From the NCBI GenBank assembly GCA_964016885.1, contig OZ024740.1, forward strand, positions 298,727,525 to 298,791,524: DNA of 64,000 nucleotides, in the 5' to 3' direction. The notes beneath the pieces were generated by a model, which worked only from the letters and a program-made list of their open reading frames with translations, searched no databases and was not told the DNA's origin. Positions 53,431 through 64,000 of this stretch are shown in pieces. Within the stretch, counting starts at the first letter, position 1; each line of letters opens with the position of its first letter. Made by a program: the position numbers and the translations under genes. This DNA is from Eledone cirrhosa. Taxonomy: Eukaryota; Mollusca; Cephalopoda; Octopoda; Eledonidae.

Positions 53431-54054
53431 CTGTATTTACATTTACTATTTGTTTATCCTCCATGACTTAAGGCTTCATCAAAGACCAATAAAACAAAGA
53501 ACCTGTCTTTAAGTGCATGCACACACATAGACATGCACATACACAAATGCATCCATATATACACAAAAGTGAATTGTGACAACCACATATATGTTTTGGT
53601 CAGGAAAGTTATCAAACAAACAAGAAATAGGAACAGTTGGTTGAATTCATAGTCAGTTGAAGAGAAATTCTGAAAAACAATGGGGTGTGAAACATTTGAA
53701 AAACGGATTTTCAAAGGTTTCAGAGTAAAATAATATTACTTAAATATAGTAGATGGTATGTGAATATTAAATGGTGGAGGAAAAATATCGACAGATAGAA
53801 ATAGAAATAGAAAGAGTGTGGAAAGATATAGAGTGATCAGATAGAGAGGGTATGTACTAGAACGATCAGAGGCACAGAGAGATATTTGCTTGCATGTAAA
53901 TAATGCTTAGAGGTGTAAAGCAATAGAGAAAATTATAGATGAAACAATGAATATGAAGGTGAATAAGGAAGTTGGAGGGGATGGGGAAACAATATAGTGA
54001 GATGAAACAAGTGGAGGTACATAGAAGAATGTGTAGTTCTAAACAATAGCCTAT
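53431..54054. other. Unassigned, purine-rich
   Basis: GA-rich from 53780 to 54010; no feature supported. Confidence 0.5.
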
Positions 54055-54172
54055 CACATTACAACAATAAAGTTAATAACAGCAACAGCAAAAACAACAA
54101 GATGATAATAATAAATAACAACAGCAACAGCAACAAAAACAACACTAATAATAATAATAATAATAATATGAA
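54055..54172. repeat. (AAC)n/(AAT)n/(ACAGCA)n microsatellite
   Basis: 'aacaacagcaacagcaa' twice, then AAT repeats. Confidence 0.85.
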
Positions 54173-54989
54173 TTGTATCATCACCATCATTTAATGTTCA
54201 CTTTTCTCTTCTCTGCTAGCTCACTGAAGTAATGATATTAATCAGATAAACTAACCAATGAAGATGAATGCATATTTATACATTCAGAGATATATGAATA
54301 TTAATATAGATATGCATAAACACACAAATACATACCTCTCATGCTGGTGAAGAGAACATCAACTTATATATTTTTTACAAATCTTTCATCCCTCTAGCCT
54401 TAATACTCCACCCATCTTCCTATAATCTACTCTGTCATATACTCTCAAACACACACTAAACAATCTTCCTCTATTCTATGTCACAAACTCGTTAAAACAT
54501 CCATATACTCGTACATACAAATCACAGTTAGATACTTTACACAATATAAACTTCAACATACAAACATACATTAAAATTTAATCATGCACTCACACATGCA
54601 AATCCACACATCTCACGGACATACGCTAACACTGCCAGATACTTTACACACATAAACAAAATAAACTACAACGCACATATACAGTACACACACTCAAACT
54701 TACATTCACTCACACATAAAAATCCACAACCACACACATACAGATATATGCATAACACACATGAACTTTGATACTTTACACAATAAACGTTTTAATAAAA
54801 CACACGTTTAAACATACACATATACTCACACATAATATCAACACTAATACACTCACATTTTACTTAGTGTTCCAATTTATGTTACCAAGACTACCTAACG
54901 GTTTGTCTTGTTTACTCTCATTATTTTCGTTTTTCTACAACTGATTACCTTTTATTTTCTCTGTCTATCCTTTGTGATCCTGTCTCTAA
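54173..54989. other. Unassigned; diffuse CA-rich cryptic repeats
   Basis: 54178-54225 carries a short antisense tail-like piece. 54440-54850 is rich in 'actttacac', 'acacacat' and 'actcacaca' words at irregular spacing (degenerate tandem repeat). Confidence 0.5.
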
Positions 54990-55099
54990 TTTTACTCCTG
55001 GAGAACGGCTAAAGCCCGACATGTTGAACTTTCTTTCCTCTTATCCATATAAAGCGTGAAACTAATAAGACTTTTTGTATCTGTTTTGTCGTTTCCTTG

Positions 55100-55136
<37 letters not shown>
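54990..55136 (+). mobile_element. Element end related to 40160 (tentative)
   Basis: 'tactcctggagaacggctaa', 'tccatataaagcgtgaaac' and 'ctttttgtatctgttttgtc' parallel 'tctcctgatgagggacta', 'atccaaagcgtgaacac' and 'tgtttttgtcaattttt' at 40170-40255; both end in a TA microsatellite. Confidence 0.45.
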
Positions 55137-55142
<6 letters not shown>

Positions 55143-55248
55143 GTCTCCATCTCATGCTGCAAAAACTGTCCTGAGGAGCATGGGATTGATGTACAAAGAT
55201 TGCATATCCTGAGACCCCCAAAGACAGTTCAGAAGGGAGCAAACCTCG

Positions 55249-55252
<4 letters not shown>

Positions 55253-55289
<37 letters not shown>
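55253..55289. repeat. (TA)n microsatellite
   Basis: Pure TA tract, one of two flanking (55102-55135, 55253-55289) a 117-bp unique segment. Confidence 0.9.
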
Positions 55290-55294
<5 letters not shown>

Positions 55295-55559
55295 GGAAGC
55301 AGAAAATTGCTTTTTGTGATCCAGTTCGTGGTTAAGAAAGCCAGTTTCACTATTTTGAAAATTTGGACTGTGAACAACAATTATAATTGAGTGGCTGCTA
55401 TTTGCAGTATGCAATATAAGGTTGCACTTACCAATGAAACGGTCGTAAATACCTGGATAAAATCCTTCTCTTAATGCTTACCTGTGTTTTCTCTTTTATA
55501 TATATACATATATATATACATATAATATATAATATATTTATTAAAATAACAGATTAAAG

Positions 55560-55700
55560 TTTAAGCAAAGAATCGCTGCTTTCACCCTTAACGGGATCTT
55601 CTACATATGTATTTTGTCTGAAGAGGACATGTTTTGCTTTATGTTATACATAAAACTTTACATCTTTGAAATATATATAATAAAATAAATAGAGATGATA
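55560..55700 (+). mobile_element. Hammerhead-like element end, decayed (tentative)
   Basis: 'tattttgtctgaagaggaca' (55611) corresponds to 'tattttgtctgatgaggacg' at 21727; GAAA at 55668 is followed by 'tatatataataaaataaat' as at 21766. The inner stem is longer and imperfect, and CTGATGA has become CTGAAGA. Confidence 0.4.
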
Positions 55701-55704
55701 TAAA

Positions 55705-55993
55705 CACAACATCCAGTCCGAAACAAATGAGGGCGTGTAGGTGTCACGACAAAAAAAACACACAGTCCACGCTGTAATGTGGCCGTGTAGGTAACACGGT
55801 AAAAACCTCCCAGTCCACACTGTAAACGTGGTTGGTGTTAGGAAGGGCATCCAGCCGTAGAAAACCCGCCAGACAGTCCTATACGAGCAAGACAACCAAT
55901 CTTGCCTCAAGTGGGAAAATTCCCGTCCAAACCCATGCTAGCGTGGAAGATGGACGTTAAACGATGATGATGATGATGATGATGATGATGATA
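55705..55993 (+). repeat. LINE-Z copy 6: 3' UTR and (GAT)n tail
   Basis: 'acaacatccagtccgaaaca' through 'ccgccagacagtcctatacg' and about ten GAT units. Contains one 113-bp unit; same subfamily as copies 2, 4 and 5. Confidence 0.9.
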
Positions 55994-56059
55994 AAGTATA
56001 CATCTTCTGTTTATTACTATTATATATATATATATATATATTCTCATCTCCACGAGGCA

Positions 56060-56450
56060 AAAAAAAAGGGGTTGAGAGGACCTTCAGTTGTGCCACAGTA
56101 CAGCAACTTCTTTACTATTGATGACCTACATGATAAATGCATCCAGTGCATGCTGAAAAGGAGTTGGTGATGGGAAGGGCATCCAGTGCATGCTGAAAAG
56201 GAGTTGGTGATGGGAAGGGCATCCAGTCATAGAAAGCTTGCCAAATAAAGGGTTGGGAAAAACCTTCAGTCATGTGAAGGACATGATAGCCTCAGGGTTG
56301 GGAAGAACCTTCAATCGTGTCAAGAACATGACAGCCTCCCTAGTGTTGGTGACCTACATGATAAATGCACCCAGTACATGCTGAAAAGTGATTGGTGATA
56401 GGAAGGACTTCCAACTGTAGAAAGCTTGCCAAATAAAGAGCTGGGAGGAC
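56060..56450 (+). repeat. LINE-Z-group tail array with 41-bp duplication
   Basis: 'catccagtgcatgctgaaaa' with 'ggagttggtgatgggaaggg' occurs in direct tandem at 56139-56220; the longer unit 'gttgggaagaaccttcaat' to 'agaaagcttgccaaataaa' recurs around 56250-56440. A repeatedly duplicated 3' UTR relative. Confidence 0.7.
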
Positions 56451-57052
56451 TGTTTAGTTGTGTCAATGACATGACAACCTCTCCTGTGCAGGTGTAGATA
56501 AGGGAACTGCATGTGTGTCTTGTTATTTTCATGGGATTGATGGATTAAAGGACTGTGGCAACTGCTTGGTGATAAAGGTTCTTTCATGTCCTGTATTGTA
56601 TAGTTGCTCAGATGCTTGTTGTCACCACAAGCACCAGCAACACCTGGAGTCGCAACTAGTTGCTAGGTCCATTCATCTCTAATGTAGCATTTGCTATAGT
56701 ATGTGTGGGTGTGGGCGTGGCAATGTACGTGTACATATCTGTGTATATATTACAAGAGTATACAGCCCTCCCCATTGTGCAGGAGGGTTATGTATATATG
56801 CAGCACCTACACCGACACTAGGGTATGGAGATTTTTTTTCTGCCGGAAAGCCCCACATTTGTCATCACACAGCCTACAAGTGGGGGTGGGAGAACATTAA
56901 AAAGGCTTCTCAACAGAATTATTGACTAAAGTAACATTTACAACAGTGGTTTTAATATGCTCTAAGATCAACAATTTTTGTTACATATTTGAAAACAAGC
57001 TAAAAATACAGAACATAGATTGGAGAGAGAGAGAAGGAGAGAGAGATATGTT
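56451..57052. other. Unassigned
   Basis: 56750-56900 is GC-richer ('tgcaggagggttatgtatat', 'aagccccacatttgtcatca') and recalls the LINE/SINE 3' UTR group, but blocks are not clear. GA repeat at 57020-57046. Confidence 0.4.
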
Positions 57053-57281
57053 TTAACCCTTTAGCCTTTAAACCGGCCATATCCTGCCAGAATTTCCTTA
57101 CCTCTTTCTGTTCAAACTGACTGTAACCAGCCTGTCATACTGATGTTAAGGTATTGTTCTCAAAATAAATAATATCAAAATCTCATAGATTCGATATTAT
57201 GTGAGATAACTATATGAGGTAAAGCCTTTATCATGAAAATACAATAGTAAATATAGTGTAATGTAAATGCTAAAGGTTTAA
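57053..57281 (-). mobile_element. M1 copy, antisense, TTAA at both ends
   Basis: TTAA-CCCTTTAGCCTTTAAA at 57053 and ATGTAAATGCTAAAGG-tTTAA at 57278-57281; interior is the complement of 8548. Confidence 0.85.
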
Positions 57282-57455
57282 GGAAGGGCGTCCGGCTATA
57301 GAAACCACACCCAAACTGGAACATTATTAACCAAGGTGTTGGCCTCTTGCCTGCTTTGGCAGATGATAGTAACTCTAATAAACTACTTACTTGGTCTGTG
57401 AAAACCCATCCAACCAGCATAGAAAAACGGATGTGAAGTGATGATGATGATGATA
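57282..57455 (+). repeat. LINE-Z-group 3' UTR fragment with GAT tail
   Basis: 'ggaagggcgtccggctatag', 'aaaacccatccaaccagcat' and 'gtgatgatgatgatgat'. Begins exactly at the right TTAA of the M1 copy, inside the 'gttaggaagggc' block. Confidence 0.8.
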
Positions 57456-57929
57456 TATATATATTGTTTGCAAAGTTTGTTTACATAGTTTAGACAACAA
57501 ACACATAGATTCTCTCGCAGCAGAGATAGGTTCAATCTCAATTTACACCTCAGTTCAATTTGCTTCAACTGTTCTGTTAATGAGATGGTGTGTTTACCTC
57601 AATGCTTAGAGTGAGAGAGAGAGACACACACAACTGCACAGATCTCCTACTCACCATATGTACTATAATGATGGTTGGTTGGCAGCAGAGTGGTGTTGGT
57701 CTTGGTGTGGAATCTCGCCATAAACACCTAGGTTTTAATTAAGCATGCTCTACTGCACAAAATGTTATTAACACATTTGTTCATGTGATTAGTTCTGACC
57801 TACCTTCGGCCAGCATCAACTTAGCTTGGTCTGTTGCCAAATGTAGCTAGACAGAACCCCTTGTCTATCGTCTACCTCACAACACTGTGATAAAATAGAC
57901 ATTAACAATAATGAAAAAAGGAGTGACAA
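57456..57929. other. Unassigned
   Basis: No feature supported. Confidence 0.5.
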
Positions 57930-58345
57930 TGTTTGTGTTGATTGTTGTAGTGTTGGTGATGGTTATGTTGTTGCTGTTGGTTCTGACTGGTAGTGGTGGT
58001 AGTGGCAGTGATGTGATGGTGATAGTGGTAAAGATGATGCTTCTGCTATTGGTGGTGGCTGGGATATAGTGGTGGTGCTACTATTAATGGCAGTGTAGTA
58101 GAAAGGACAATGATTGTGGTGGTACATCAGTTTATAGTAGGTTTGATTCTGTTGTTAGGGATGCTGGTATTACAGGAATACTTAGTTTTGGTGTTGGTAA
58201 TAGTACAGACTTGCATTAGTATTCATGTTATTTGAAGAGGTGATATAGGGAGTGTGATTAACAGCTTTTTATGGTGGTAATAGCAGAGGTGGTGTTAGTA
58301 TTGGGGATGCTGGTTAGTTTTAGTGGTGGTCTGATAATATAATGT
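57930..58345. repeat. Cryptic (TGGTGAT/GTTGTTG)-rich simple sequence
   Basis: G/T-rich on the plus strand with irregular GGT, GTT and GAT triplets for about 400 bases; no coding potential. Confidence 0.7.
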
Positions 58346-60022
58346 CAGTTTTTGGAGTTGGTGATTGCACTAGTTTTAACAATAATAATGTTTGTGTTAG
58401 CAACTTGTTAGGAGTGTAAATAGTCATGTTTACATGTTTCCTCCTGAGACAACATTGGTGATTGTACATGATAATATGTCTGTAGTCACATAGAGAGCGA
58501 GAGCAGTAGACAAATAGATAGATAGATAGATTCAATAGAAGTGCAATGAAGGGAGAGAATCAAAACTGAAGAAGGGAGAAAAATATTTGAAGTGTGCAAA
58601 AACAAATAAATAATTAGAAGAAGGACTGAAGAAAAAATATATATAAAGAAATGGAGGGGAGACTCTCAAGTTATCGGAACAACCTGTAAATGAGAGAACA
58701 TTGTAAATAATGAATAGTTGTCCATGCTGTTAATAGATCCTGGTCAAAATTGTTAGCTTTCTTCATTTTGTTTTCCTGCTGTTTTTCTTGGGTTGAGTTT
58801 GTTGTTTTTTTCCCCCTTTTATTTTTCCTTATTCTTTCTGAACTATCAGAATTATGCAGTGAATTTCCGAATGTGAGTATAGCTATGATGGGTAGTCTAT
58901 ATTCACCCCGCAAAAAAGCTCTGCTGGACTCACCATTACCATTACAATCCCAAACAGACAGAGATATACTATAAAATGTTTATGGCCTCTCTTGATAAAC
59001 ATGAAAACGATATCTTATTCGGATGTCAGAAGAAGCAGATTTTTCACTGATGTAATTAGCTAGGATTATTTGGGAAGATCACATCATAGAAACTTTTGGC
59101 AGAGACCACAGTCCAAAAGTAATCCTGTCTAAATATCTGATATCTCCTTTGGCAATTGACATTCCTGTGTTGTCAGCTGAAGTGTTGGAATGTATCATGG
59201 TTGAAAATCATTACGGACCATTTGCCAATAGAGAAAAATAAACTACAGTCTCTTCTTTTCACTTTTTTCTTCATATTATAAAGCTCTTGGTGTGAACTAG
59301 AATGCTCTTCTTTAACTTTTCTCTTTAATTTATAAAACTCTGCCTTCTTTCTTTGAGGAAAAAGGTAAGTTTCTCCTTGGTGAGTGAAATAGAAAATTCT
59401 TATCTTGCTTTTCTCTTCCTGATATAAAGCTCTGCCCTGTTTTTGTTTCTCAGCAACAAAGTAAATTCCTCTTTCATATGTTTCTATGGAATTCCATTCT
59501 TTTCATTTTCATTTCCCTTTTTCATCTTTTTGAATTATGCCATCATATCGCCAATATTTGTGTTTACTATTTTCACAATACTTCATTCCATCTGAGTCCA
59601 ATTATCCAGATTTTCCATCTGTCATGGTGTTCAATATTATTGATATCTTAGTAAAAAATACATATTTGTGTTTGTGAAAATATTTCAATTATTTGACTTC
59701 ATTTTTGGTGAGTGTTCAAACATGGAAGCCTAAAATTTTAATGAATTTTTAATGAAAACTTTCTCTTTTTATGTGTTGCTCTTAATACAACTTTTGAAGG
59801 AAACCAGGGTTCGAAAATACTGATAATCATTGTTGCCTGCCTGCCCACATAAAACTTGCTGATGAGTATATATTTTAGACAATGATGACTGCTGCTTTAA
59901 GGCTCATAGAAGGCAGATAAGGAAAATGAGTGACACACGCACACACACACCACTCTCTATCTGTCATTCCTTCCCTTTTTCTGTCTCTATATATTATATA
60001 CTTCATTATATATATATATATA
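58346..60022. other. Unassigned
   Basis: GATA repeats at 58514-58530. 59260-59480 has a diverged ~65-bp repeat ('tataaa(g)ctctg/ctt' with 'cttttctctt') seen three times. No exon recognised. Confidence 0.45.
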
Positions 60023-60265
60023 CATCATCATCATCATCACCATTTAACGTCCATTTTTCAATGTAAGGTGGTAGTGCTGGAGTCATGACAAAATATAAAG
60101 TGGTTGGTGTTAGGATGGTCATCTAACCATAGAAACCAAGCTAAAAATGGAACATATGCTTAAGACATGGTCACCTGACTAGTAAAGCCTTAGAGCATGA
60201 TAACCTGTCTAGCCAATGCAAGCATGGAAAATAGATGTTAAACAATGGCAATAATGATGATATAT
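60023..60265 (+). repeat. LINE-Z-group 3' UTR with a short inverted tail at its 5' end
   Basis: 60026-60060 is an antisense tail ('catcatcatcatcaccattt'), followed by sense blocks 'gtggttggtgttaggatggt', 'aatgcaagcatggaaaatag' and 'ttaaacaatggcaataat'. Confidence 0.7.
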
Positions 60266-60884
60266 ATGTATTTTACTACATACATATATATGTAAAAGTA
60301 ATCAGAAAACAAAACAATAAATGATGCAATACACTGAAGATATATATTAGTTTAATGCTTGATATAGTAGGAAAAGAGTCTTAATGTTTCAGACACTAAT
60401 CAGAAGGATGAGAAATAGAAGGAATAGAAAATTAGAGGAGAGTGTGAAAAGTAGGAAATGGGAAAATAAAATTGGGAGAAAAAGCACGTGTATCCAGCCT
60501 GTTGTCACACACACACTCATGCACACGCACACACACACACATGCACACACACATGCACACACACACACACACACACACCCACACCCACACCTATGTATCA
60601 ATATTTAATATAGAAATGGCTTCTACAAGATTAGAATTGTTTCATTCTTATGAAATCATCAGAAATGCCTGCTTTAACTTGGGATCTACATATATATATA
60701 TATATGCCTTATATACACTCACACATTCACACACATATATATAAAGTATTTCCGTAGAAAAGGTAAAGGAAAGAAGAGTGCTCTATGTATAGTACAGAGC
60801 TATTTTATTATGTAATAAATAACACAATATAATTATTACATAATTAAATATATATATATATATATGTCTGTGTATGTATATATC
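60266..60884. other. Microsatellite-rich, otherwise unassigned
   Basis: (CA)n with GCA and CCA variants at 60508-60590 and (TA)n at 60690-60705 and 60848-60865. Confidence 0.6.
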
Positions 60885-60998
60885 ATCATCATTTCTAAGT
60901 CCATTTTTAACATGCTTGCATGGGCTGGATGAGTCCTTTTCAGCATCTCTCCACTTGCCGTGTTCCTTCGTCAGCTCATCTGTGAGTCTCAGCAATAT
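60885..60998 (-). pseudogene. LINE-Z (copy-3 subfamily) C-terminal remnant, antisense
   Basis: 'catcatcatttctaagtcca', 'catgcttgcatgggctggat' and 'cacttgccgtgttccttcgt' are complements of the tail, R-P-T-L-A-S and K-D-R-D-K-W region. Confidence 0.75.
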
Positions 60999-61004
60999 AT
61001 ATAT

Positions 61005-61400
61005 GTGGAGGCACATGGCTTACTGGTTAGAGCATTGGCCTTGCAATCGAAAGGTTGTGAGTTCAATTTTCAGAACAAGTGATGTGTTGTTTCCTTGAGC
61101 AAGACACTTTATTTCATATTGCCCCAGTTTACTCAGCTGTAGAAATGAGATGATAGGGACCCCAGTGGAATGATAGGGACCACTGCAAAGTGGTCGTGGA
61201 GGTGCCTCGGCAAAAGAGCACCCAGCCCACACTGTAAAGTGGACGTGTAGGCGCCACAAAAAAAAAAAGCACCCAGCACTCACTGTAAATGAGGTTGGTG
61301 TTAGGAAGGGCATCCAGCTGTAGAAATCAAGCCAGAATCAGTTCCCGTCCCACCCTTGCAAGCAGGTAAAAGCGGATGTAAAATGAAATGATGATGATGA
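61005..61400 (+). mobile_element. Composite SINE: S2 tRNA-like head joined to the LINE-Z 3' end
   Basis: 61005-61150 is an S2 head ('ggcttactggttagagcat' A box, 'ggttgtgagttcaatttt' B box at 61053, 'agacactttatttcatattg', 'ttactcagctgtagaaa'). A duplicated 'tgatagggacc' (61151 and 61170) marks the join, and from 61181 the sequence is LINE-Z 3' UTR ('cactgcaaagtggtcgtgg' to 'gcaagcaggtaaaagcggat') ending in GATGATGAT. SINEs commonly borrow the 3' end of their partner LINE (established knowledge), so this would be the SINE mobilised by LINE-Z. Confidence 0.8.
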
Positions 61401-61714
61401 AATATATATATATATGTGTGTGTGCATGTATGTATATATACACACACATAATTACACATACATACATAGAATGAGTGAGAGAGATGTGTGTGTTTTATTA
61501 CTTCTGGCAGTTGTCCCACACAGTCTTGAGCAATTTTCATTTTACTGATGCATACAGGTTTCTCCGACCCCTTCTGTGGAGATCTATTCTTTGCCAACCA
61601 ATTTAAAAAATATTTCTTTTTTCATTATACGTTCTAGACAAAAACCACCTGAAGCTATCATTTATTTCTATCTCTCTCATGTCCCTCCATAGATAATCAC
61701 TTTTACTTCCATTG
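61401..61714. other. TG/TATG repeats and unassigned sequence
   Basis: TA/TG repeat at 61400-61470; 61490-61620 shows nothing recognisable. Confidence 0.5.
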
Positions 61715-62020
61715 TCATCATCATCACCATCATCATTCCCATCATGATCATCATCATTGTCATATCATTATCAACATAATCATGAAAATAAGATAAAGCA
61801 AGAATATAATTGGTAAAGGGATCAGCCTTAGGATGCATTTTAAATCCTTTAAATGAAGAATTCTCTTTTCAATTTTATCTTTACCCTTATCACTATCATC
61901 ATCATCATCATCATCGTTATAATTGTTGATGTCCATTTTATTATTGTCCTCATCATTGTCATCACCATTGTCATCATCTGAGTCAGTTTTGTCATCATCA
62001 TTTTCATCTTCATAAACATG
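61715..62020. repeat. (CAT)n-rich cryptic simple sequence
   Basis: Irregular ATCATC/CATCATT triplets in three clusters (61715-61790, 61890-61925, 61945-62015) separated by short unique pieces; the same triplet as the reversed LINE-Z tail. Confidence 0.8.
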
Positions 62021-62199
62021 GGTCTAATCGGTAATGGGTTTGATGAGCCTTAGGATGTGAAGTTCAAAAAGTTGCAGAAATTGTTTTAAAATGTTTATTG
62101 TAATCATCATCACCCCAAAAATAAGATATGACGAGAATACAGAGCTAAAAAAACCCTTATATGGTTAATTGCTATCAATAATGTTAGGCAGCAAATTAA

Positions 62200-63020
62200 C
62201 AATGTCAATCCTGTTCATGAAGGTTATGAACAGGAGAGGTGACAGTTCGCACCCTTTGCAGAATCAACCCCCACATTGAATGATTTCAATTTAGCAACAT
62301 TTATCCAAACATTAATACTAGGGCATTTGTATAGAGACATCAGGGCAACAAGAAGCTGTCCATTTAACCCATACTCCTGCAGAAACTTCTACAACATATC
62401 CCATGGAACACAGTCATATGCCTTTTCAAGGTCTAAGAAAACAAGCATACTTCTCTTGGCAACACTTTCATGATTTCTCACAGACATACAGTGTGACTAT
62501 TTGGTCAGCTGTGCTGTAGCCAGAGGAAAAACCACACTGTCCATTAGCTATCTTGGACTTGACAATATCCCTACAACTCTTTACCAGTCACTTTGCATCG
62601 ACTTTACTGGGGAAACTTAACAAGTATATCCCTCTATAATTGGAGCAATATCTCTTGTCTCTGCTTTAGAAAATCGGGATTATCACTTCTGATTGTTTAG
62701 GTGCCATTCCAGAGATCCAGGCCACCCGACACACATGAATCGGCCAGAGAATCTATTCTCTGTTTAAGGCTTTTGATATCTTGGGCCAAATTTCATCCTC
62801 TCCAGTGGCCTTGCCACATGTGAGCTATTCAATTTTTCACATGACCTCAGCCTCTGAGACATTAGTCACCACTCTGAGATGTAGTTTGTGTATCTTAGAA
62901 GATGCTGTTGTGACTGAGTTTAGGAGATCGGCTAAGTATTCTCTCTACCTGGCAAGGATGCACCACTCTGAAGAGTGGAGTACCCCACCTTCTTCCAGCA
63001 CAAAAACATCCATAAATACA
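62200..63020 (-). pseudogene. LINE-H reverse transcriptase fragment, antisense
   Basis: Minus strand from about 63000: VFVLEEGG, then ILAR-x-R-E, CGKATGEDEIWPKISKALNR, VCRVAWISGMAPKQSEVIIP, CSNYRGIYLLSFPSKV, GQCGFSSGYSTADQIVTLYV (RT fingers and motif 1-2), a decayed C-F-L-D-L-E-K-A-Y (motif A, near 62430), VWVKWTASCC and KGCELSPLLFITFMNRIDIV (motif B, near 62220). It is cut before motif C (YADD). Stops and shifts are present. It sits head to head with the next feature. Confidence 0.8.
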
Positions 63021-63029
63021 CTTGGTATG

Positions 63030-63545
63030 TAGGGAATCATTGTCAGAGATCAACAATTGATTTTCTTATTGTTTGTGATCTCTTTGATTCTGTGCTGGAT
63101 GTTGATGTTAAGAGATGAGCTGAGCTGTCAACTGATCACCATCTAGGTATCTGCAACCCGAGACTACCTAAAGCCAACCCACAGGATAAAGTTAGAAGTG
63201 CTGGCCGAAAAGGAAGTCAGGGACAGGTTTGCAGATACTATTGCATTCTAATTCAGAATTCCCTGAGCAAATTGAGACTGGAGACTCATCAGCTTGGCAC
63301 TTTCTGCTTCAGTTATTAAATGCTGTGGGTAAAAGTGGCTTGGTGAAGATCCCTTGGTTCAATCAAGTGGTCAAAGATGTCATCCAAGCAAAGAAGGTTT
63401 ACAAAGCTTGACTTGGAAATAAGTTCTCCTTCTTGCACTTACAGTACATGCAGGTGTGAAAAGGCATCCAAAGTTATGACACGGGAGGACTTTGGGGTTA
63501 AGCTGGAATACAACTTCAGATCTGCAAATAGCCTAATCATTTAGA
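63030..63545 (+). pseudogene. LINE-H endonuclease C-terminus and linker
   Basis: Plus strand: STIDFLIVCDLFDSVLDVDV, ELSTDHHLGICNPRLPKANP (the S-D-H-H-L motif closing an APE-type endonuclease), EKEVRDRFADTI, PEQIETGDSSAWHF, IPWFNQVVKDVIQAKKVYKA, then REDFGVKLEYNFRSAN, which in intact family members lies just before the RT. In element order this piece immediately precedes 63020-62200 but is flipped relative to it. Confidence 0.8.
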
Positions 63546-63571
63546 TAAATATTAAAATCCTTTCATTAATT

Positions 63572-63803
63572 TTAACCACCAACACCACCTATGTTGATGA
63601 AAGAAAATCACTAATTTTTAAGGATTCCCATCTAAATTGATATCTTTAAACATAATTTGATATCAGAACCTTTTGTCATGTTATGTTACAAACACTATCA
63701 TAATCATGAAATGATTAATAATTGTAGTAAATCCTTCCAAATTCTTCATTATTTAATTCAAATACAGTGTATTTCATTAGAAATATGGTCACGAAAGGGT
63801 TAA
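63572..63803 (-). mobile_element. M2 copy, antisense (232 bp)
   Basis: TTAA-CCACCAACACCACC at 63572 and 'atatggtcacgaaaGGG-TTAA' at 63800-63803. Interior blocks 'cccatctaaattgatatctt', 'tcatgaaatgattaataatt' and 'gtgtatttcattagaaata' are complements of 34617-34847. Confidence 0.85.
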
Positions 63804-64000
63804 ACAGATTACAGACAGTTATATCCTAACTCTTCTAGGTAGGTAGTTCATAATTGATAGCTTCAACAATAGGCATACAAATTTGGACTGGAAGTCTGAA
63901 CTTTGTCACCTATAGTTGATTGTTAATATATTAGATTTGCAGTTGTCTAACTCATAACAGAATAGAAAAGAAAAGATGTTAAAATTGCTATAATATTAAT
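63804..64000. other. Unassigned window end
   Basis: AT-rich, no feature supported. Confidence 0.5.

Noticed and set aside
57930..58345. Gly/Val-rich coding sequence in the GGT/GTT-rich tract
   Set aside because: Irregular triplets with frame-independent composition; simple-sequence drift explains it.
62781..63032. 83-codon plus-strand frame (MGQISSSPVALPH...)
   Set aside because: It is the antisense of the LINE-H linker/RT region (K-A-T-G-E-D-E-I on the minus strand).

Overview
The window looks like nuclear DNA of a coleoid cephalopod, most likely an octopus. It is AT-rich, has very long introns, and is packed with tRNA-derived SINEs, LINEs ending in (GAT)n tails, TTAA-flanked DNA-transposon relics and TA/CA/GATA microsatellites. 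This assignment rests on recognition of repeat style and gene structure, not on a database search.

The only host gene I can support is PNPT1 (mitochondrial polynucleotide phosphorylase) on the + strand. Four short internal exons (8939-9009, 25598-25634, 43834-43900, 49588-49677; 265 coding bases in 40.7 kb) have GT-AG borders and join in compatible phases. They encode the start of the second RNase PH-like core, including FPPYAINETG, RREIGHG and the SEVLESNG block. Earlier and later exons were not found in the window. Everything else appears to be intronic or repetitive.

Names used below for repeat families are local labels. LINE-Z is the dominant retrotransposon: a reverse transcriptase followed by a PHD/RING-like zinc motif (W-V-H-K-R-C-S-G), a C-terminal R-R-L-R-W-Y-G-H-V block and a 3' UTR ending in GATGAT. 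The main copies are at 1-1805, 15291-16260, 18448-19190 and 19506-21620, with many tail-only fragments. LINE-H is a second APE-type family (Y-G-H-E-S block, (GAA)-rich tail) seen at 13030, 27905, 42905 and 62200-63545. LINE-R is a family with a C-terminal CCHC-like zinc motif and a restriction-like endonuclease (47860-48445 and 32383-32577). S1 and S2 are tRNA-derived SINEs. M1 and M2 are TTAA-flanked non-autonomous DNA transposons. A decayed piggyBac-type transposase lies at 45400-46345.

Layout: 0-5 kb, LINE-Z copies and remnants; 5-9 kb, quiet sequence with two M1 copies leading to the first PNPT1 exon; 9.6-10.55 kb, a 17-copy 52-57 bp minisatellite; 11.7-15 kb, SINEs and microsatellites; 15-22 kb, a retrotransposon cluster with hairpin-forming elements; 22-25.6 kb, quiet intron; 25.9-30.5 kb, nested and inverted LINE-Z/LINE-H fragments; 32-36 kb, an S1 cluster; 36-38 kb, pyrimidine-rich simple sequence; 38.8-49 kb, S2, M2, LINE-H, piggyBac and LINE-R relics between exons; 49.7-64 kb, fragments of the same families, inverted repeats and microsatellites.

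No intact mobile element, rRNA, functional tRNA, CRISPR array or complete gene was found. The most interesting points are the PNPT1 exons themselves, tail-to-tail LINE pairs that would fold into long dsRNA in PNPT1 pre-mRNA, the co-occurrence of piggyBac-like ends with a piggyBac transposase relic, a SINE/LINE composite, and repeated hammerhead-ribozyme-like cores. All of these need computation to confirm.
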